This document shows positions 34,656-47,154 of a DNA stretch of 64,000 nt, piece by piece. This stretch comes from Stictocephala bisonia (taxonomy: Eukaryota; Arthropoda; Insecta; Hemiptera; Membracidae): positions 1 to 64,000 of the forward strand of contig JAQJVL010000683.1 of the NCBI GenBank assembly GCA_035578905.1, in the 5' to 3' direction. The position numbers were made by a program, and so were the translations under genes. Numbering within the stretch: position 1 is the stretch's first letter; every line of letters begins with the position of its first letter. Under the pieces are notes generated by a model. That model was given only the letters and a program-made list of their open reading frames with translations. It made no database searches and was not told the origin of the DNA.

Positions 34656-35454
34656 TGCTATCAGTTTAATTTGATTCATAACTACAACTCAAAATGTTAG
34701 ACCAATATTTGCAGTCTGTAAAATATTGGTCATATAAAAACTATGAATCTCCAGGCATGTGTTGCTAAAAATAAAATATGGTAAGGAATGATATGGTAAT
34801 TTCTTTTACAGTCAATGTTTTATATTAAAATAAAATTAAGGGTTTTCTGTTAAACCTCTTTGTTTTGAGCAAGTCTTTTTTTCCTCTTATCCTTTCCTCC
34901 AATCGTTACAAAGTCCACCATATGATATTTTCTTTAACTCTTTTTATGACTTTTCCTCCTCTAGGAGTACTCATCAAGATTTCTCCATTCATCACATGTC
35001 CTAATCAATTCATTTTCCTCTTAAATTTTCAGTTTGTCGCACTCTTCGCCCTTTTTCCTCAGTAATCCTACATTTGGCATTTTACCTTTCTCAAATCCAC
35101 ACCCCCATTGCCTCTAAACTCTTTTCATCCTTTTTCCTAACAATCCATGTTTACGCTCCAAAAAATCTAAAACAAAAAATAAAATATGTCATTACTCTCC
35201 TCCTCAGCTTCTTATCTAAAGGTCCAAAAAGTAAGCTTCTATTTTATGTATGATAGAAAAATTTAATATAAGTTTATTTTTACATTTATCACTATTAATT
35301 AAAAGCAATTTTACTGTTTAAAAACTGTAGCTTTTACTGAAGCTGATTACTGAAATTTGATGCTTCAAATGTGACAATCACAACTGAAATAAAAGTTAAA
35401 TTTTTGACTTAATTGGTATCATGTCATCTTAACTAACATGTGATATTTAATTTA
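34656..35454. other. AT-rich non-coding DNA
   Basis: Nothing recognised. A C/T-rich stretch (34865-35160) contains a 66-codon frame without motifs; a similar C/T-rich stretch lies at 56380-56530 (CCTCC/TTTTCCTC rich). Confidence 0.45.
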
Positions 35455-35835
35455 GTCCAAACTAGTGGTGCAGTGCTGTAACTCTGCTACTTAGGGACAA
35501 AGTGTTGTGGAGATTGTAGGCGATATGTTCCACGTTCGGTCCTCTTAACTCCCATCAGTGGTTGTCATCGACAGGACAATGCCATGGAGGTAGTTAAGGT
35601 CCAGATGTTGTTTAGGGAAGAGCACTGAGTATTAGGCTTGTCAATAGCTGAAAATCAGTACAATGCTACGTTGTTTGGATTCTACGTAAATCTGTAAGTC
35701 CTTAACTTGGCTATTGATAAATGGTACTTTCTGAGCTAGGTGGAACTCAGTCAGTAACTATGGATGAACTGAAAGGTCATCCATACTCTTCATACACTCG
35801 AGTAATCATCTATGTTTGCGTCAAAACACACACAA
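35455..35835 (+). repeat. Dispersed repeat family R, near-full member
   Basis: Begins GTGGTGCAGTGCTGTAACTC and ends near CATACACTCGAG. It aligns along its length with 43105-43515 and, reversed, with 39885-40205. The left end has a weak tRNA-like look (box A-like start, GTTCGGTCC about 70 bases on), so a tRNA-derived SINE origin is possible. No ORF. Confidence 0.65.
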
Positions 35836-36620
35836 AAGATTGTCGATACATCATATGTAATTTAAAATATTTAACTGACAATCTTATATCAGTAATATAA
35901 AATACATCTATTGAATTTGACATAGTATTCAGTTAGGTTTGGTTTTATGTAATTGGAATTATTATGGAAATTGTCCAATTGAATACTCTTTTTTCTATGC
36001 ACCCTTTCGTAATATTAGGTGTCTATTAATATAATATCAATGTTGATAACGTCTTGTCAAATATAATATGTGTTGAAGTCAATAATACAAACGTACTTTG
36101 TTAAAGTTAATATATCGTGATACAAAGAAGTCAAAGTCAAACATAATATTCGTATACATGTCTTTACTTGACTCACAGAACAGATTGAATAGAATTTACC
36201 TTTCCGTTTATTCCGTCCATTTGACATCATTTTCTTATTCTATTTAGTTAAAACTTTATTTATTTGATTGATAACGAGAAAATACACCTTCTTATTGCTA
36301 CGTAGAAAAAAATGAGGTTATTAAATGACATTTATTTTTAATTTGCTCAATTGGATAATAATCTAATATGTTTAACAATAATTAAAACTATTAATAAGGA
36401 ACTATTTGTGTTTGAATTCATTTTAATATTTTTAAATCCTACAAAGTTTTGAACATTTTGAACGTATATTTCACTAAATCAGTAGTAATTTCAATTCAAA
36501 CCATGCTTTTTAGATTCACTATTAATAATATTAAAAGAGTATTTATAGTTTAAAACTATCTTACTCTTTATACTGAAAAATTGTACTGAAAGGGTTGTCA
36601 GTATAATTTTTTTTAAATTT
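35836..36620. other. AT-rich non-coding DNA
   Basis: Nothing recognised. Confidence 0.5.
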
Positions 36621-36624
36621 ACAT

Positions 36625-36850
36625 TTTATTAATCATTTATATAAAATGATGGCAATTAATATTTGTTAGGATGATATAAAAGGGTGTTCGATTGAAAATT
36701 ATTTCTGAATTTTTCGTTATTATTTTTTTAGGATTCATGTCAGTAAAAAATATGTTAAGGAAAAATTCTAAAACATATTGTACTTTATGGAAATATGGCT
36801 GCCTAAAGTGACTAATTTGGCATTTTTGGTGCATAAAAAAACCGTGTGAT
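36625..36850 (+). repeat. Dispersed repeat family Q, forward copy
   Basis: GTGTTCGATTGA...ATGGCTGCCTAAAGTGACTA...TTTTTGGTGCAT aligns with the reverse complement of 39640-39830. The two copies are inverted relative to each other and about 3 kb apart. Non-coding. Confidence 0.6.
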
Positions 36851-38000
36851 ATACATCATTTATTTATTTTAAACTAATAAAAATAGTTTTTAGCAACGCC
36901 CACGTAAACTTTTTCTGAAAGTGGTGGGACACCTCTTGTCATTGGCTGAAAAATAGGTTCTTAAACTTTTATATATATATTTTTGGTGTAAAAAACCCCA
37001 TTTTAATGTAAATGTATATTGGGGAGGAATCTAAACGTTTCACTGCATTTAAACCTAACCTAAATTAACTTAGCATAACCTAACCAAATTGGATTATGAA
37101 ATGTTGTTTCAGATACTATGAAATGATATCCTGAGAAGTCTTTATGTGATATACGTTTTATAAAATATAACAGCAAATTTAATATATAAAAATTTTCTGA
37201 AAAAAATTTACTTCTTCCTTTAAAAGAATTTTATATTTTCAATGTAACAGTATACATTTTTACAGTGAATAAGTTGGATTTATATTGGCAGTAAGAGTGA
37301 GACATTGTTCTTCCTTCAGGATACAAAGCCTGGAATGTGAAGAATCTTCCGGAATGGACCCGGAAGGGACAGAATGGCCCATGCTAGTCCTGTGATAATA
37401 TCTTTGGAGGTAGAACTATTATATGTCTTACAATTCTCGGTACATTTATGAAGTACTAGGTGTTTTACATGCTTAATAATATTAATTTCATTCTACTTTA
37501 ATAAATCCTTTGTTTTTGCATTTTTCGATCATGTTTTTTAATCATAACAAGGAATATTCCTTGTTTTGATTTTCTGTTTTCCAACTAGTATGAGATATCC
37601 TATTATTGTTGTCATTAAATTTATGTTTTGTTAGGTCATAGGCCTAAAACATTTAATATTCAAATTTTTTTGTTTGCTTTTTATTTTTAAACTACAATGT
37701 TCAAATTAAAACTACCGAAACAATCTAATGATATGTGTTAAAGTGGAATAACAAATTAACTATGTATACCTAATAAATGGTAAAGAATTGTCAAGAACCT
37801 TCATTTAGTACAAAATATGTTTTTGTCTTGTTGTTTTAAATTAAAAATTAATTGTCTCCCATTTCATTTTAGTTTGTATAAAGTGTTATTTAACTTTTGA
37901 AAATAAACAATAAAACCCAATATTTGTAAAATAATTAAAAGCAATATATGTGTATCTGTTAGGCAAACAGGCTTTCCTAACTATTTATACACTTACAAAG
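36851..38000. other. AT-rich non-coding DNA
   Basis: A GC-richer 90-bp segment at about 37312-37400 (GGAATGGACCCGGAAGGGAC core) is unexplained. Degenerate CCTAACCTAA units occur at 37054-37085. Nothing else recognised. Confidence 0.45.
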
Positions 38001-38029
38001 CTGTTGGATCTCCTAAACGTTCGTACTGG

Positions 38030-38205
38030 AATGGTAGGAATGACCCACCTACCCTCCCATAGACTTACGTTGGTATAAAATACAAGAACACTTAAAATTA
38101 CGTGATTGGGTAGGTGGGAGGGTCAATATCATAGTACCGTACTTCAATGGTTGGATGGGTGAATACCACCGTACGTGTATGGGTGGGTGGGGAGGTTGGT
38201 GAATT
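38030..38205. repeat. Degenerate 36-bp satellite units in inverted arrangement
   Basis: One unit in CCC orientation (GACCCACCTACCCTCCCAT, about 38041) and two to three in GGG orientation (GGTGGGAGGGTCAATATCA and GTACGTGTATGGGTGGGTGG, about 38109-38200). They are recognisably the monomer found at 55930 and 57400 but diverged, and arranged head to head. Confidence 0.7.
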
Positions 38206-39416
38206 CCTAATACTATAACTACTGTAGTTGTGATTTAACAATACTAATAATACAAAATATGTTACTATTTACTCCTACATGTTTTACTAACCTCAACCTT
38301 ACGTTATTTATTTATGAACGTCTATTTTACGTCAAATCTTTGTTCTAGTATGAACAAGTAATAAAACTGAATATTTTCTTAACTAAGAAATCATTTGTAC
38401 ACATTGTAGTTTATAAGATGATGTTAATACATTACAATAGTCAGTAGCCCTTGGACAAAAAAACCTATGAAAGAAGCACTTTGTAGGCTTATTTTCTGTT
38501 CTAATAGCTAGCAGATTTTGTACAAATCAAGTGACACACAATGAAAATGAATGTAAAATAAAAAACTAAGTCTTTAATATCTTGTAAATCAGCCTGGTAT
38601 TTAAAATGTATATATAAATGGCATTTATTCCATTTATTTTACATTAAATTATATTACTCTACTAAATTGTGTGTCGTAAAAAATATATTCTGTATTAGAA
38701 CTTACAATACAACGTTTTTTAAAAATAATTGACTAAATAACAAACAATTATAAGACTTTTATTTAATTATAGGTTGCTAAGATTTAATTACTTGTTCAAC
38801 TTCATTCGTATAAATATATATCACATTTTTCATGTAACACATACATCACACCTTACAATTTATATAAATAAAATCTAATAGCATTTGTATTTGTATTGTA
38901 TTTGGATTGTAAAGACATGAAATGTAAATTACATTTGATACAAAATAATAGAAAATTAAACAAAGTTTGTTTACTTAAAAACATACAAACAACCAATTTC
39001 CAGGAAATAAAAAAATTTATAAGTACAAAAGGTGAAATCAAGGCAATTGTGTAGGAAACAAAGGATGCAAATTAAATGGGAAAGTTGTGAGGGAGTTGTA
39101 TATATATTTCTGATATAGTTGACAGTTACTGACTCCGGTCCTTCGATCTGTTATTATAACTAACTTACACGAGATAATTAGTAATTTTCATAGAATATCA
39201 CAATGAATGTTTAAGGGTGTTAGTCCGGGAGACCAGTTTAGCGCTCTAATGAATTTAGTTATAGATTTTACAGCAACTGCCGCTAAGGGTAATAAAGATC
39301 CTTACACACTACCAAACATTCAATGTATTCCCCTCCCCTCTCCCCCTCATGGCATACGCCTGCCCCAAGCTGCAAATTTGACATATGAACATAACACCCT
39401 CATTTATAGCAAACTC

Positions 39417-39420
<4 letters not shown>
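38206..39420. other. Non-coding DNA
   Basis: Mostly AT-rich with nothing recognised. At 39207-39420 a less AT-rich stretch with a CCCCTCCCCTCTCCCCCTC tract contains a 71-codon frame with no motif I know; it is not called as a gene. Confidence 0.4.

Positions 39421-39421
<1 letters not shown>

Positions 39422-39479
<58 letters not shown>
39422..39479. repeat. (TA)n microsatellite
   Basis: About 29 uninterrupted TA dinucleotides. Confidence 0.97.
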
Positions 39480-39485
<6 letters not shown>

Positions 39486-39639
39486 TCTAATATTGAAGCA
39501 AATATGATTGTACAAATTTCAAGTCAAAATTACAGCAAATATTATTTATGGAAAAATAATTGGTAACACTTTAAAAAGAATATTTTTTTAGATTTACCAT
39601 ATACTAAGTTTATTGGTACCTTTTGTCCACTATATTCTC

Positions 39640-39835
39640 AAAATGTTAATGAAATATATCACACGTTTTGTTCATGAGTTATGCACCAAAAAGGCCAAAT
39701 TAGACACTTTAGCAGCCATTTAAAATAAATGTTTAGATTTTTTTCCCATAGCACATTTATTACTTACATTGATCCTAACAGTTTTATTCAAAACATAAAA
39801 AAAATAAATCAATCGAACACACTTTATACAATCTA
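39640..39835 (-). repeat. Dispersed repeat family Q, reverse copy
   Basis: Inverted counterpart of 36625-36850 (TGCACCAAAAAGGCCAAATT and ACTTTAGCAGCCAT). Confidence 0.6.
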
Positions 39836-39884
39836 AACTGATATGTATATTATTATAACTAATGTTACTGATTATTCCTTGTAA

Positions 39885-40205
39885 GATACCGATCGTATAC
39901 GTATGGGCGAATATTAGGGGTGAATAAGTGTGATGAGTGTAGATGAACGAGTGTAGTCATTGTTACTAACTAAGGTCGACTGCTCCTCAGAAAGAGTTGT
40001 TTATTAATAGCACAATAGCCAGTTGCAACCAAGGTACCTACAGCTTTACTTGGAATCTGAACTACGTAGTTTTGGTCTGATTTTCAGCTAACTGACAAGC
40101 CTAACACTTAGTTATCTTCACTACCCAACTTAAAAACCTTGACAATGACTAACAAGGACACCCCAGACTTCTCTAGTCCACGTTAATAGTAAGCATTGAG
40201 AGATT
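39885..40205 (-). repeat. Dispersed repeat family R, reverse member
   Basis: Reverse-oriented relative of 35455-35835 and 43105-43515 (GATTTTCAGCTAACTGACAAGCCTAACAC pairs with the GCTTGTCAGTTAGATGAAAATC segment at 43312). Confidence 0.7.
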
Positions 40206-40410
40206 GAGCATTAGTGTCAAAGTGATGTTAAATATTTAAAACTATTAAATAATAAGTACAGATTTTGTATCTTCATTTAGTCTAGTATTATTTGTGAGGT
40301 TTTATTATTATTTTAAAAGTTACAATAAAAAGAGCTTACAAAAAAACTCTCATTTTAGATTTCATGAAATTTTAAAGTATTCTAATTTGACGAGATTTGT
40401 TTTTCTTTTA

Positions 40411-40550
40411 ACTTCACTTGCCAGTTCACATAGGCCTACGGGCCTCTGCGTGAACTTTATTCAACGAGTGAAGTACATAACGTTCGCTCAGTTGGGTTCT
40501 AACCTTGGACCTTGCCCTCGACAGTCCACTGAGCCACCACGTCAGCAAAC
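40411..40550 (-). mobile_element. tRNA-derived SINE, family A, reverse copy
   Basis: The reverse complement carries box A/B-like sequences (GTGGCTCAGTGGACTGTCG and AAGGTTAGAACCC) and the full body with the hairpin formed by GTTCACGCAGAGGCC and GGCCTATGTGAAC. The 86-codon frame over it is not a gene. Confidence 0.8.
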
Positions 40551-40644
40551 TTAGGTAATTAAATGAGATGAATAGGTAATTTTATTGCAAAGTATAATAA
40601 AGTTTTAAGGTAATGGACTTTAGCTACTACGTAGTAAGGTAATA

Positions 40645-40986
40645 CAGACTGTTTATTTTAAAACGCAGCCTATGATTTTTAATAAAAATTACAAACAGTA
40701 CATTTTATTTTATTAACATTTATTTCTACTATTTACATGATTTTAATGATATTTCTATTTTAAAAGATTTTGTTTTAAAATATTCCACCACAATAAACAC
40801 TCTCTGGTCTTTGCTCAAAATCATTTTTCTAACCTCAACTTAATGATATTGCACGAAACCCAAATAAAGTGAACAACAGCCGAGGAAGAAGAAGAACCAG
40901 GGCTACCAATCTATGAACTCGTAATTATCTTAAAGCTTCATTTTCTGTACTTGTGAATACGATTGCGATTTTAAAGAAACACCCTG
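40645..40986 (-). mobile_element. mariner/Tc1-like MITE, copy 1
   Basis: Flanked by TA at 40643-40644 and 40987-40988, the Tc1/mariner target. The right end AAAGAAACACCCTG pairs with the left end CAGACTGTTTATTTTAAAACGC. On the minus strand an ATG-headed remnant of the helix-turn-helix start of a mariner-type transposase is readable near 40845-40800 but is soon lost. Same family as 54337-54720. Confidence 0.75.
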
Positions 40987-41297
40987 TACAACCATTATTC
41001 ATTAATTTTAGTTCAGTATTTTAGTAAAATATTCCCAAATACGCTTTGAAAAAATACTCACTCTGTTAAATTTATGTGTTAATGTGTTATAACACATTTA
41101 AATATATACATCAGTTATAGGTTAGAGTTAAATCAACTTAAACCTAGTAGAATGTTTCGTAATCAACCTTCACAACAATCCCGGTGGGAAATATCATCTG
41201 GGTTCCGAGAGAATCAATTTAGTTAATCTCTTAAACTGTTTACAAATCAGTTATTAAGTTCAGGATTTATCGGAAATCCCAATAGTAAGTTTAGTTA

Positions 41298-41958
41298 AGG
41301 CCTTTTCACACCGGCGTAACGTTACGTTATGTGACAGGACGTGACAGACTTTTTAAAAGATCGCTCGCCGTTGTTTCATATGGGGCAATTCACACCGCCG
41401 AAAAAACGTAACGCTTAGTCCGCGGACTACGTGGACTAATCCGCGGCGATCGCTCGGTGAGCGATCTTTTCAAAACGTAACATGGCGTCGGCGGCCTCGC
41501 GCATGCGCACTGGCCCTCTTCTCATACAAACCACCCTCTTCTCGTCGTCCAGCTCCAAGTCCTGCATAAGGTGATGGTATTCACCATATCTACGCCTTCG
41601 TTGATTTATAGGATGCACCCAATGTGTTCTGTTGGTAAGTGAATATAAAAGTACAAGTTCGTCATCACTACTTGAGCTATCTTCATTTTCCAACCACGGT
41701 ACACTTCTTGAGAACGAATTATTATACCATTGAACACTTTGCGAAAACGCGTTGTCATGCCACGTTTCACTAGACATCATCTCACCTCAGAAGTTCACCA
41801 GCGACTGACGAATTTGGAGGGAGAAAAACGAGGGAAACTCAGACCAGTGCCTCGCGAACGTCTGCGGACGTCTGCGGCGGTGTGAATTGGCCACCTGTTA
41901 CGTTACGTTACGTTACGTTACTGGACATTATGTGACAGATCTCGGTGTGAAAAGGCCT
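41298..41958 (-). mobile_element. PIF/Harbinger-type DNA transposon, internally deleted
   Basis: Ends AGGCCTTTTCACACCG and its complement CGGTGTGAAAAGGCCT, flanked by a TTA target duplication (41295-41297 and 41959-41961), the 3-bp T-W-A type of PIF/Harbinger. Long imperfect subterminal inverted repeats contain GTAACGTTACGTTA units and a second pair, GGCAATTCACACCGCCG and CGGCGGTGTGAATTGGCC. It is markedly GC-richer than its surroundings. About 661 bp, much shorter than an autonomous element; it keeps only the first part of the transposase gene. Confidence 0.88.
41436..41780 (-). pseudogene. Truncated Harbinger transposase (N-terminal part)
   Basis: 114 codons on the minus strand. After an acidic stretch (NEDSSSSDDE) it reads WVHPINQRRRRYGEYHHL, then DLELDDE. 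This W-V-x-P-I-N...G-E-Y/F-H-x-L...D motif is the usual N-terminal signature just upstream of the nuclease domain in HARBI1-like transposases. The DDE nuclease domain is absent: the frame runs directly into the opposite subterminal repeat and stops. It therefore cannot transpose on its own but could be mobilised by an intact relative. Confidence 0.8.
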
Positions 41959-42139
41959 TTACTGTACGTTTACTAAAAATGTAACGTTTTTATTCGTTAC
42001 TATTGTATTTTAATATGCAGATGTATTAGGCAACACCTCTGCAATCTTCATGTGTCAACTCTGTCACTTACTTTAATTATATAACACCCCCTCCTTCAGC
42101 ATAAAGTCTGTGACTATATTAAAAAAGGACTATAAAATT

Positions 42140-42545
42140 AACAGAACAAAAATAACACAGCGTTTCGACAAGTGAAACTGTCCTGCCATTCTCAGGTGCT
42201 ACTGACTACCTTATCCTACATGTAAAACTACTTTTTATGCTACCTAACTAGCCCATATCAATGTGGAAAGACCTAAAACCTACACGATTTTACATTTTTA
42301 TACACTCCACAAAAAAAACTTATTGAAATTATTACGGGTAAATATACGTGATTTTTTGAGAAGTATATAAGAATTTAATGATGTAATTTTTTTATGTTTT
42401 TTATACACTGATATGAATAAGTTCATGAGTGTAATAAAATAAAATAAAAATAGCTGGATATGAAAAATAAGATAGTATAATGGCAACTGAAGATGACAGG
42501 TGTTCCGTATCTGTCAAAACGTTGTATTAGTTTTATAAACACTTA
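42140..42545. repeat. Possible foldback element with diverged arms
   Basis: CAGCGTTTCGACAAGTGAAAC...TGCCATTCTCAG (42159-42196) pairs imperfectly with CTGAAGATGACAGGTGTTCC...TCAAAACGTTG (42487-42525). The arm type (an ACGTTTCG...TCCTCAG motif) is common in insect foldback repeats. No target duplication found. Confidence 0.4.
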
Positions 42546-43104
42546 AAGCATTGGAAATCTCCAACAAATTTAACAATATGAAGAATCAAATGCCAAACAA
42601 TTTTTTTTTAAATAACAAAACAAACATATTTAGTGTTGTTAGAGTTTAACAGATGTTATTCTATTATGTAAAAATAATCAGATACTTTTAAGTTAAGGCT
42701 AAAAATGCCCAATATTTATGCATGATACATGCATTATATGTATCAGGAAAAGGTCTGTAGTTATAGAGGCTAGTCTTCAAGTTAATTATTCTGATAAAAA
42801 ATTATGCTTTATTAAAAATTAAATTATCTATGGAAAAAATTACGTTGTTGTGAAACTGTTTCCATATTTGTTTCCCCACCCTGTATATAAATATTTTTGA
42901 TTAAAATATCGGCCTAAATGTATAGCTTATTGCCTATAAACATTTAAATTTCCTATTTATTTAGAACTAATAAATAAACACTTTTGGTCAATTCAGGTAA
43001 ATTTAATGACAAGGAACAAAAAAAAGCCTCAGTATTCATATATTTATGAAAATAATGTTAGATGAAATATTAGTTGTAATTAAAATTGATTATAGGCTAC
43101 AAAA

Positions 43105-43515
43105 AGAATTAGCGACGCAGCGCTGTAACACAGTTACTTCGGGACCAAGTATCGTGGAGATTATAAGATATAAGAGCTCTATGCTCGGTGCACTTAATAC
43201 AGACATGGAGTCCGCTCAATGGTTGCCATCGAGTACTAGAGAAATCAGGGGTTTCCATTTTGGGTGGTAGTTACTGTCTGGATGTTGAGCAGGAAGGACA
43301 ACTGAGTTTCAAGCTTGTCAGTTAGATGAAAATCAGCCAACTCTTTAGCTTCATATTCCACTTGAAGCTGGTTATTTCATTTGCCTTGGTCATTGCTTAT
43401 TAATAAACACGTCTTTCAATGGAACATTCAAACTCAGCTAGTAACAATGACTGCACTCCTTCATATCCACACATTATATACATTCGACACTCATATTCTT
43501 CCATATCTCTACAGT
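43105..43515 (+). repeat. Dispersed repeat family R, near-full member
   Basis: Aligns with 35455-35835: GCAGCGCTGTAAC...GGGACCAAGT, ATGGTTGCCATCGA, AGTTTCAAGCTTGTCAGTTAG, CAGCTAGTAACAATGACTG. Its far end (ATTCTTCCATATCTCTACAG) matches, reversed, the fragment at 53882-53935. The 74-codon frame here is fortuitous. Confidence 0.7.
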
Positions 43516-43975
43516 CAGTAGTTTACTTGTGAATGATAAAATAAAAGGTTTCACATTGTTTAGAAAGAGTTAAAATTTTTTATATAAATACTAAATCTAA
43601 AACTTGAAATGTTTAGGTGTTAGTAGTCTTATATGTGTTTACCATAAAACTAAAATTATGTCAGTACAGTGAATTAGATCAGAGATAAGTTAACATTAAT
43701 TATTTCAGAAAGGCAGGGTAAAAAAAATTGCGAAAATGTATTTAAATCTCTTTTATTATTAATTAATTATTGTTTTGATGAATAGTGTTATGTAAGTAAT
43801 TATTCTCACGAATAGTTCATTAAAAATTCTCTTTGGATATTTTAAATCATGTCCGCATTAACGTATGTTACTACCACAACAAACAAAATTAAAAGTGACT
43901 TTAAATTGAAATAAAAATAAAACAGAAACATTAATACATTTTCTACCTTTATTAAAGTTCCTTTATAGAAGTTTC

Positions 43976-44150
43976 TGGCATGGTGGTTCAGTTTCTAAGG
44001 CCTCAGACTGTTGAGGGTAGGTCCAAGATTCGAATCCCCACCGAGCCAACGATCGGTACTTCACTCGCTGAATAAAGTTCACGCACAGGCCTGTAAGCCC
44101 ATGTGAACTGGCGAGTGAAGTTTTTTATTTAAAAAAAATAATAAATAAAT
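43976..44150 (+). mobile_element. tRNA-derived SINE, family A, copy 3
   Basis: Box A TGGTTCAGTTTCTAAGG (43984-44000) and box B GATTCGAATCC (44027-44037), then the CACTCGCTGAATAAAGTTCACGC hairpin segment, ACTGGCGAGTGAAG and an A/T-rich tail. Confidence 0.82.
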
Positions 44151-46355
44151 AATTTATGAAGTCTTCTTTCCTCGTATTAAATTAACGTTATATACTTAGA
44201 TAAAACTTAAAAGTATATATTTTTAGGAATCTATATATACAAATTGACATAAACCATTCAGTAGGATTTTTAGGTTGCAAACTTGTTAGCAAATTGTTTT
44301 CAAGAAAACATCTGTATGTTAAGAGTTTTTTGTAAGAAATATATTAGTGATTTGTAAGGTGTTAAACTGTTCAATAACTTAAAGTGTAGTCTCTTAATTA
44401 TAGAAGTATTTAATAAATCCAAGAGTACTGAGGTGTCAGGATGTTTATCCTGAGTTAGAGAGAGCGCAAGGTGGAATCCTGGCTTTGACTGTCACATTTT
44501 ATCAGTACTATTCACCTTGTACTGTACTGGTTCTCCCCCTTACTCTGTCTGATAAGTTCCCCGCACAGATATATTGTCTTTGAGAAATATTTAGAATAGG
44601 GTTAAGGACATCGGGATCTCCTTTTATATATAGTTGTAACTTTAACCGTGTGTATATTAATAATATTAATATACGAGATAAATTAATAATAATTTTCAGA
44701 TACATAATTATAATACAAGAAATAAAATGCACATCATACCCACATATCATAATTTAACATTTAACATTTTTTTTTTTAATGGGACCAAATTTCCTTAGAT
44801 TTTTACAACAAATTATAAAAATAAAGAATAACTTTCATAAATTAAAAATAAATCTAATAAAATACTTAGCTGATGCTGCACTTTACTCAATTGAAGAATT
44901 CTACAACAGGAAAAGTAATATCTAATAAAGAACAAATCAAAATAAAATAAAAAGAAATAGAGCCCAACAATCTAAATTTTAATTTGAGATACATCAAGAA
45001 AAAAATATGCAACCATTCAACTACACTGGCTCTGTGATATTTGTGTATATATATTGTTAGTTACATTATATAGCATTGTAAATAAATAAATATGAATTAT
45101 ATAAATGTAAATATTAGAAATCTGCAACATGAAATAAAATTGTAACAGAATTACTTCGGTTGAAATACAAACAGTTATACCCTTTTTTTATGAAAAAGAA
45201 GTGTGGCAAAGATTTCAAAACCTGGAATTTTAATGCAGGATTAAACAGCCAAATAATGATTTGTCAACTTAAAACGTTTGGGAATTATTTATCTTGACTC
45301 GTATTGGTGGTGACTGTATTCGAAAAATATAATAAATTAAAATATTTCAAAGCCTACGTTACCATATTTTGTCAGGAAGGAAGTTTGTTTGTTTGTAAGG
45401 AAGTTCAAGGTCAGGTCAAAAGAACTTTAAGGTCCATTGCTTAATTTTCATGAACTGAATTCAAATGTTTGGTTTATTAAGGCATGTCAATATATTTTAC
45501 AGCAGACTAGCTTACAGTCTGTTTATGAATTTAATATAAGTTGTATAGGAGCTTGCAATGACTTTTCTATGCAGTACAAAATTGTTTTTCTGGTAGTCCA
45601 CATGAAAACTACCAAAAAGGCTTTACCCGTAAATATAAAGGGTGGGATATGGTTACTTTGTTCAGAAAAACAATAAAGCTAAAATATTATTCAGTACATA
45701 ATAACAAAATAAGTCTAATTAAATATGTAACTATTTAATTTTACTTTTACTACACTACAACACTTTTATAAATCTACACATTTTTTTATATAATTCAATC
45801 AAGGGTATTAATTTTTGTCTGAAAGATCTATAGGTATAAAGTATTTGTGATGTATTACCTAGGATATATACTGTATGTTTAACTTAATTTTTTTTAAAGT
45901 AACTATCTCAACAGATAAGAAATAATTACAATTTCTTGTTCATAATACAGAAAACGTTATCAATGATTCACTTGATTTGCTTTAGAAAAGGATTACATGG
46001 GAATTATTATAAGCTAAAGTGTTCCCAGTTTCCCTTCAAAAATGAAAATAGTATTACGCTAAGCCCACAAACTGTTTGGTTTACGCCAGTAATCACAATG
46101 ATTGGAAGACGGTAGGTTTCATTGCATTTTATAAATTTTATGTACAGTTTACCTTTAAGTTTACCTTTACGTTAAGTTTCGATCGTGTATAAAAATCGAT
46201 CATTAAAAAAATATTTGTTCAGATAAATAGTTTTATTTAATTATTTAATAAATATTCGTATTACCATTTCAATGTAAGAACCAATCATCACAGTAAAAAA
46301 TTAAACTGATTATTTTATACCATGCATTATTTTATTTTAAATTGTGAAATATATT
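44151..46355. other. AT-rich non-coding DNA
   Basis: No gene recognised. 44410-44500 has a faint tRNA-like arrangement (GTCAGGATGTTTATCCTGAG then GGTGGAATCC), too weak to call. The 79-80-codon frames here have no motifs. Confidence 0.45.
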
Positions 46356-46359
46356 TTGT

Positions 46360-47150
46360 ACACGGAGACATTTATGAGCAAAGGGACATTTATACGGTCA
46401 AAACAAAGCAAGGGAGTACATAAATCTGGCACAGCCAACATTCAGTGGGCTTACCCGGCTCGGCTGCCTCTGTTTTATAGGTCATATTACGTCAGCGGCA
46501 GACGGATATGGTGAGACTCAAAGCAAGGAAGTACATAAATCTGCTAGAGACAACGTTCAGTGGGTTTACCCGGCTTGGTCCATCTTGTTTACCTGTGTTT
46601 TATAGGTCATATTACGTCAGTGACAGACGGATATGGTGCGGCTCAAAGCGAAGAAGTAGATAAATCTACCAGAGACTACATTCAGTGGGCTTACTCGGCT
46701 CGGCTTATCTTCCTGCCTCTGTTTTATAGGTCATATTACGTCAGTGGCAGACGGATATGGTGAGGCTCAAAGCAAGGAAGTACATAAATCTGCTAGAGAC
46801 AACGTTCAGTGGGTTTACCCGGCTTCGTCCATCTTGTTTACCTGTGTTTTATAGGTCATATTACGTCAGTGGCAGGCGGATATGGTGAGGATCAAACTGA
46901 AGGAATACATAAATATGCTAGAGACAACGTTCAGTGGGTTTATCCGGCTTCGTCCATCTTGTTTACCTGTGTTTTATAGGTCATATTACGTCAATGACAG
47001 ACGGATATGGTGAGGCTCAAAGCAGGGTAGTACATAAATTTGCTAGAGACAACGTTCAGTGGGTTTATCCGGCTTCGTTCATCTTGTTTACCTGTGTTTT
47101 ATAGGTCATATTACGTCAGTGACAGACGGATATAGTGAGGCTCAAAGCAA
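46360..47150. repeat. 125-bp tandem satellite, about 6 units
   Basis: GTCATATTACGTCAG recurs at 46481, 46606, 46730, 46855, 46980 and 47105, giving a 125-bp period. Each unit includes GACGGATATGGTGAGGCTCAA, GTTCAGTGGG and CCGGCT. It is GC-richer than its flanks. Each unit carries TTACGTCA, a CRE-like octamer. The period is not divisible by 3, so the 67-codon frame is accidental. Confidence 0.92.
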
Positions 47151-47154
47151 AGGA

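Noticed and set aside
34865..35065. 66-codon ORF in C/T-rich DNA
   Set aside because: Low-complexity composition explains the open frame.
39207..39422. 71-codon ORF with proline-rich middle
   Set aside because: No motif, no homology recognised; runs into the TA microsatellite.
46560..46763. 67-codon ORF in the 125-bp array
   Set aside because: The period is not a multiple of 3, so the frame changes between units; accidental.
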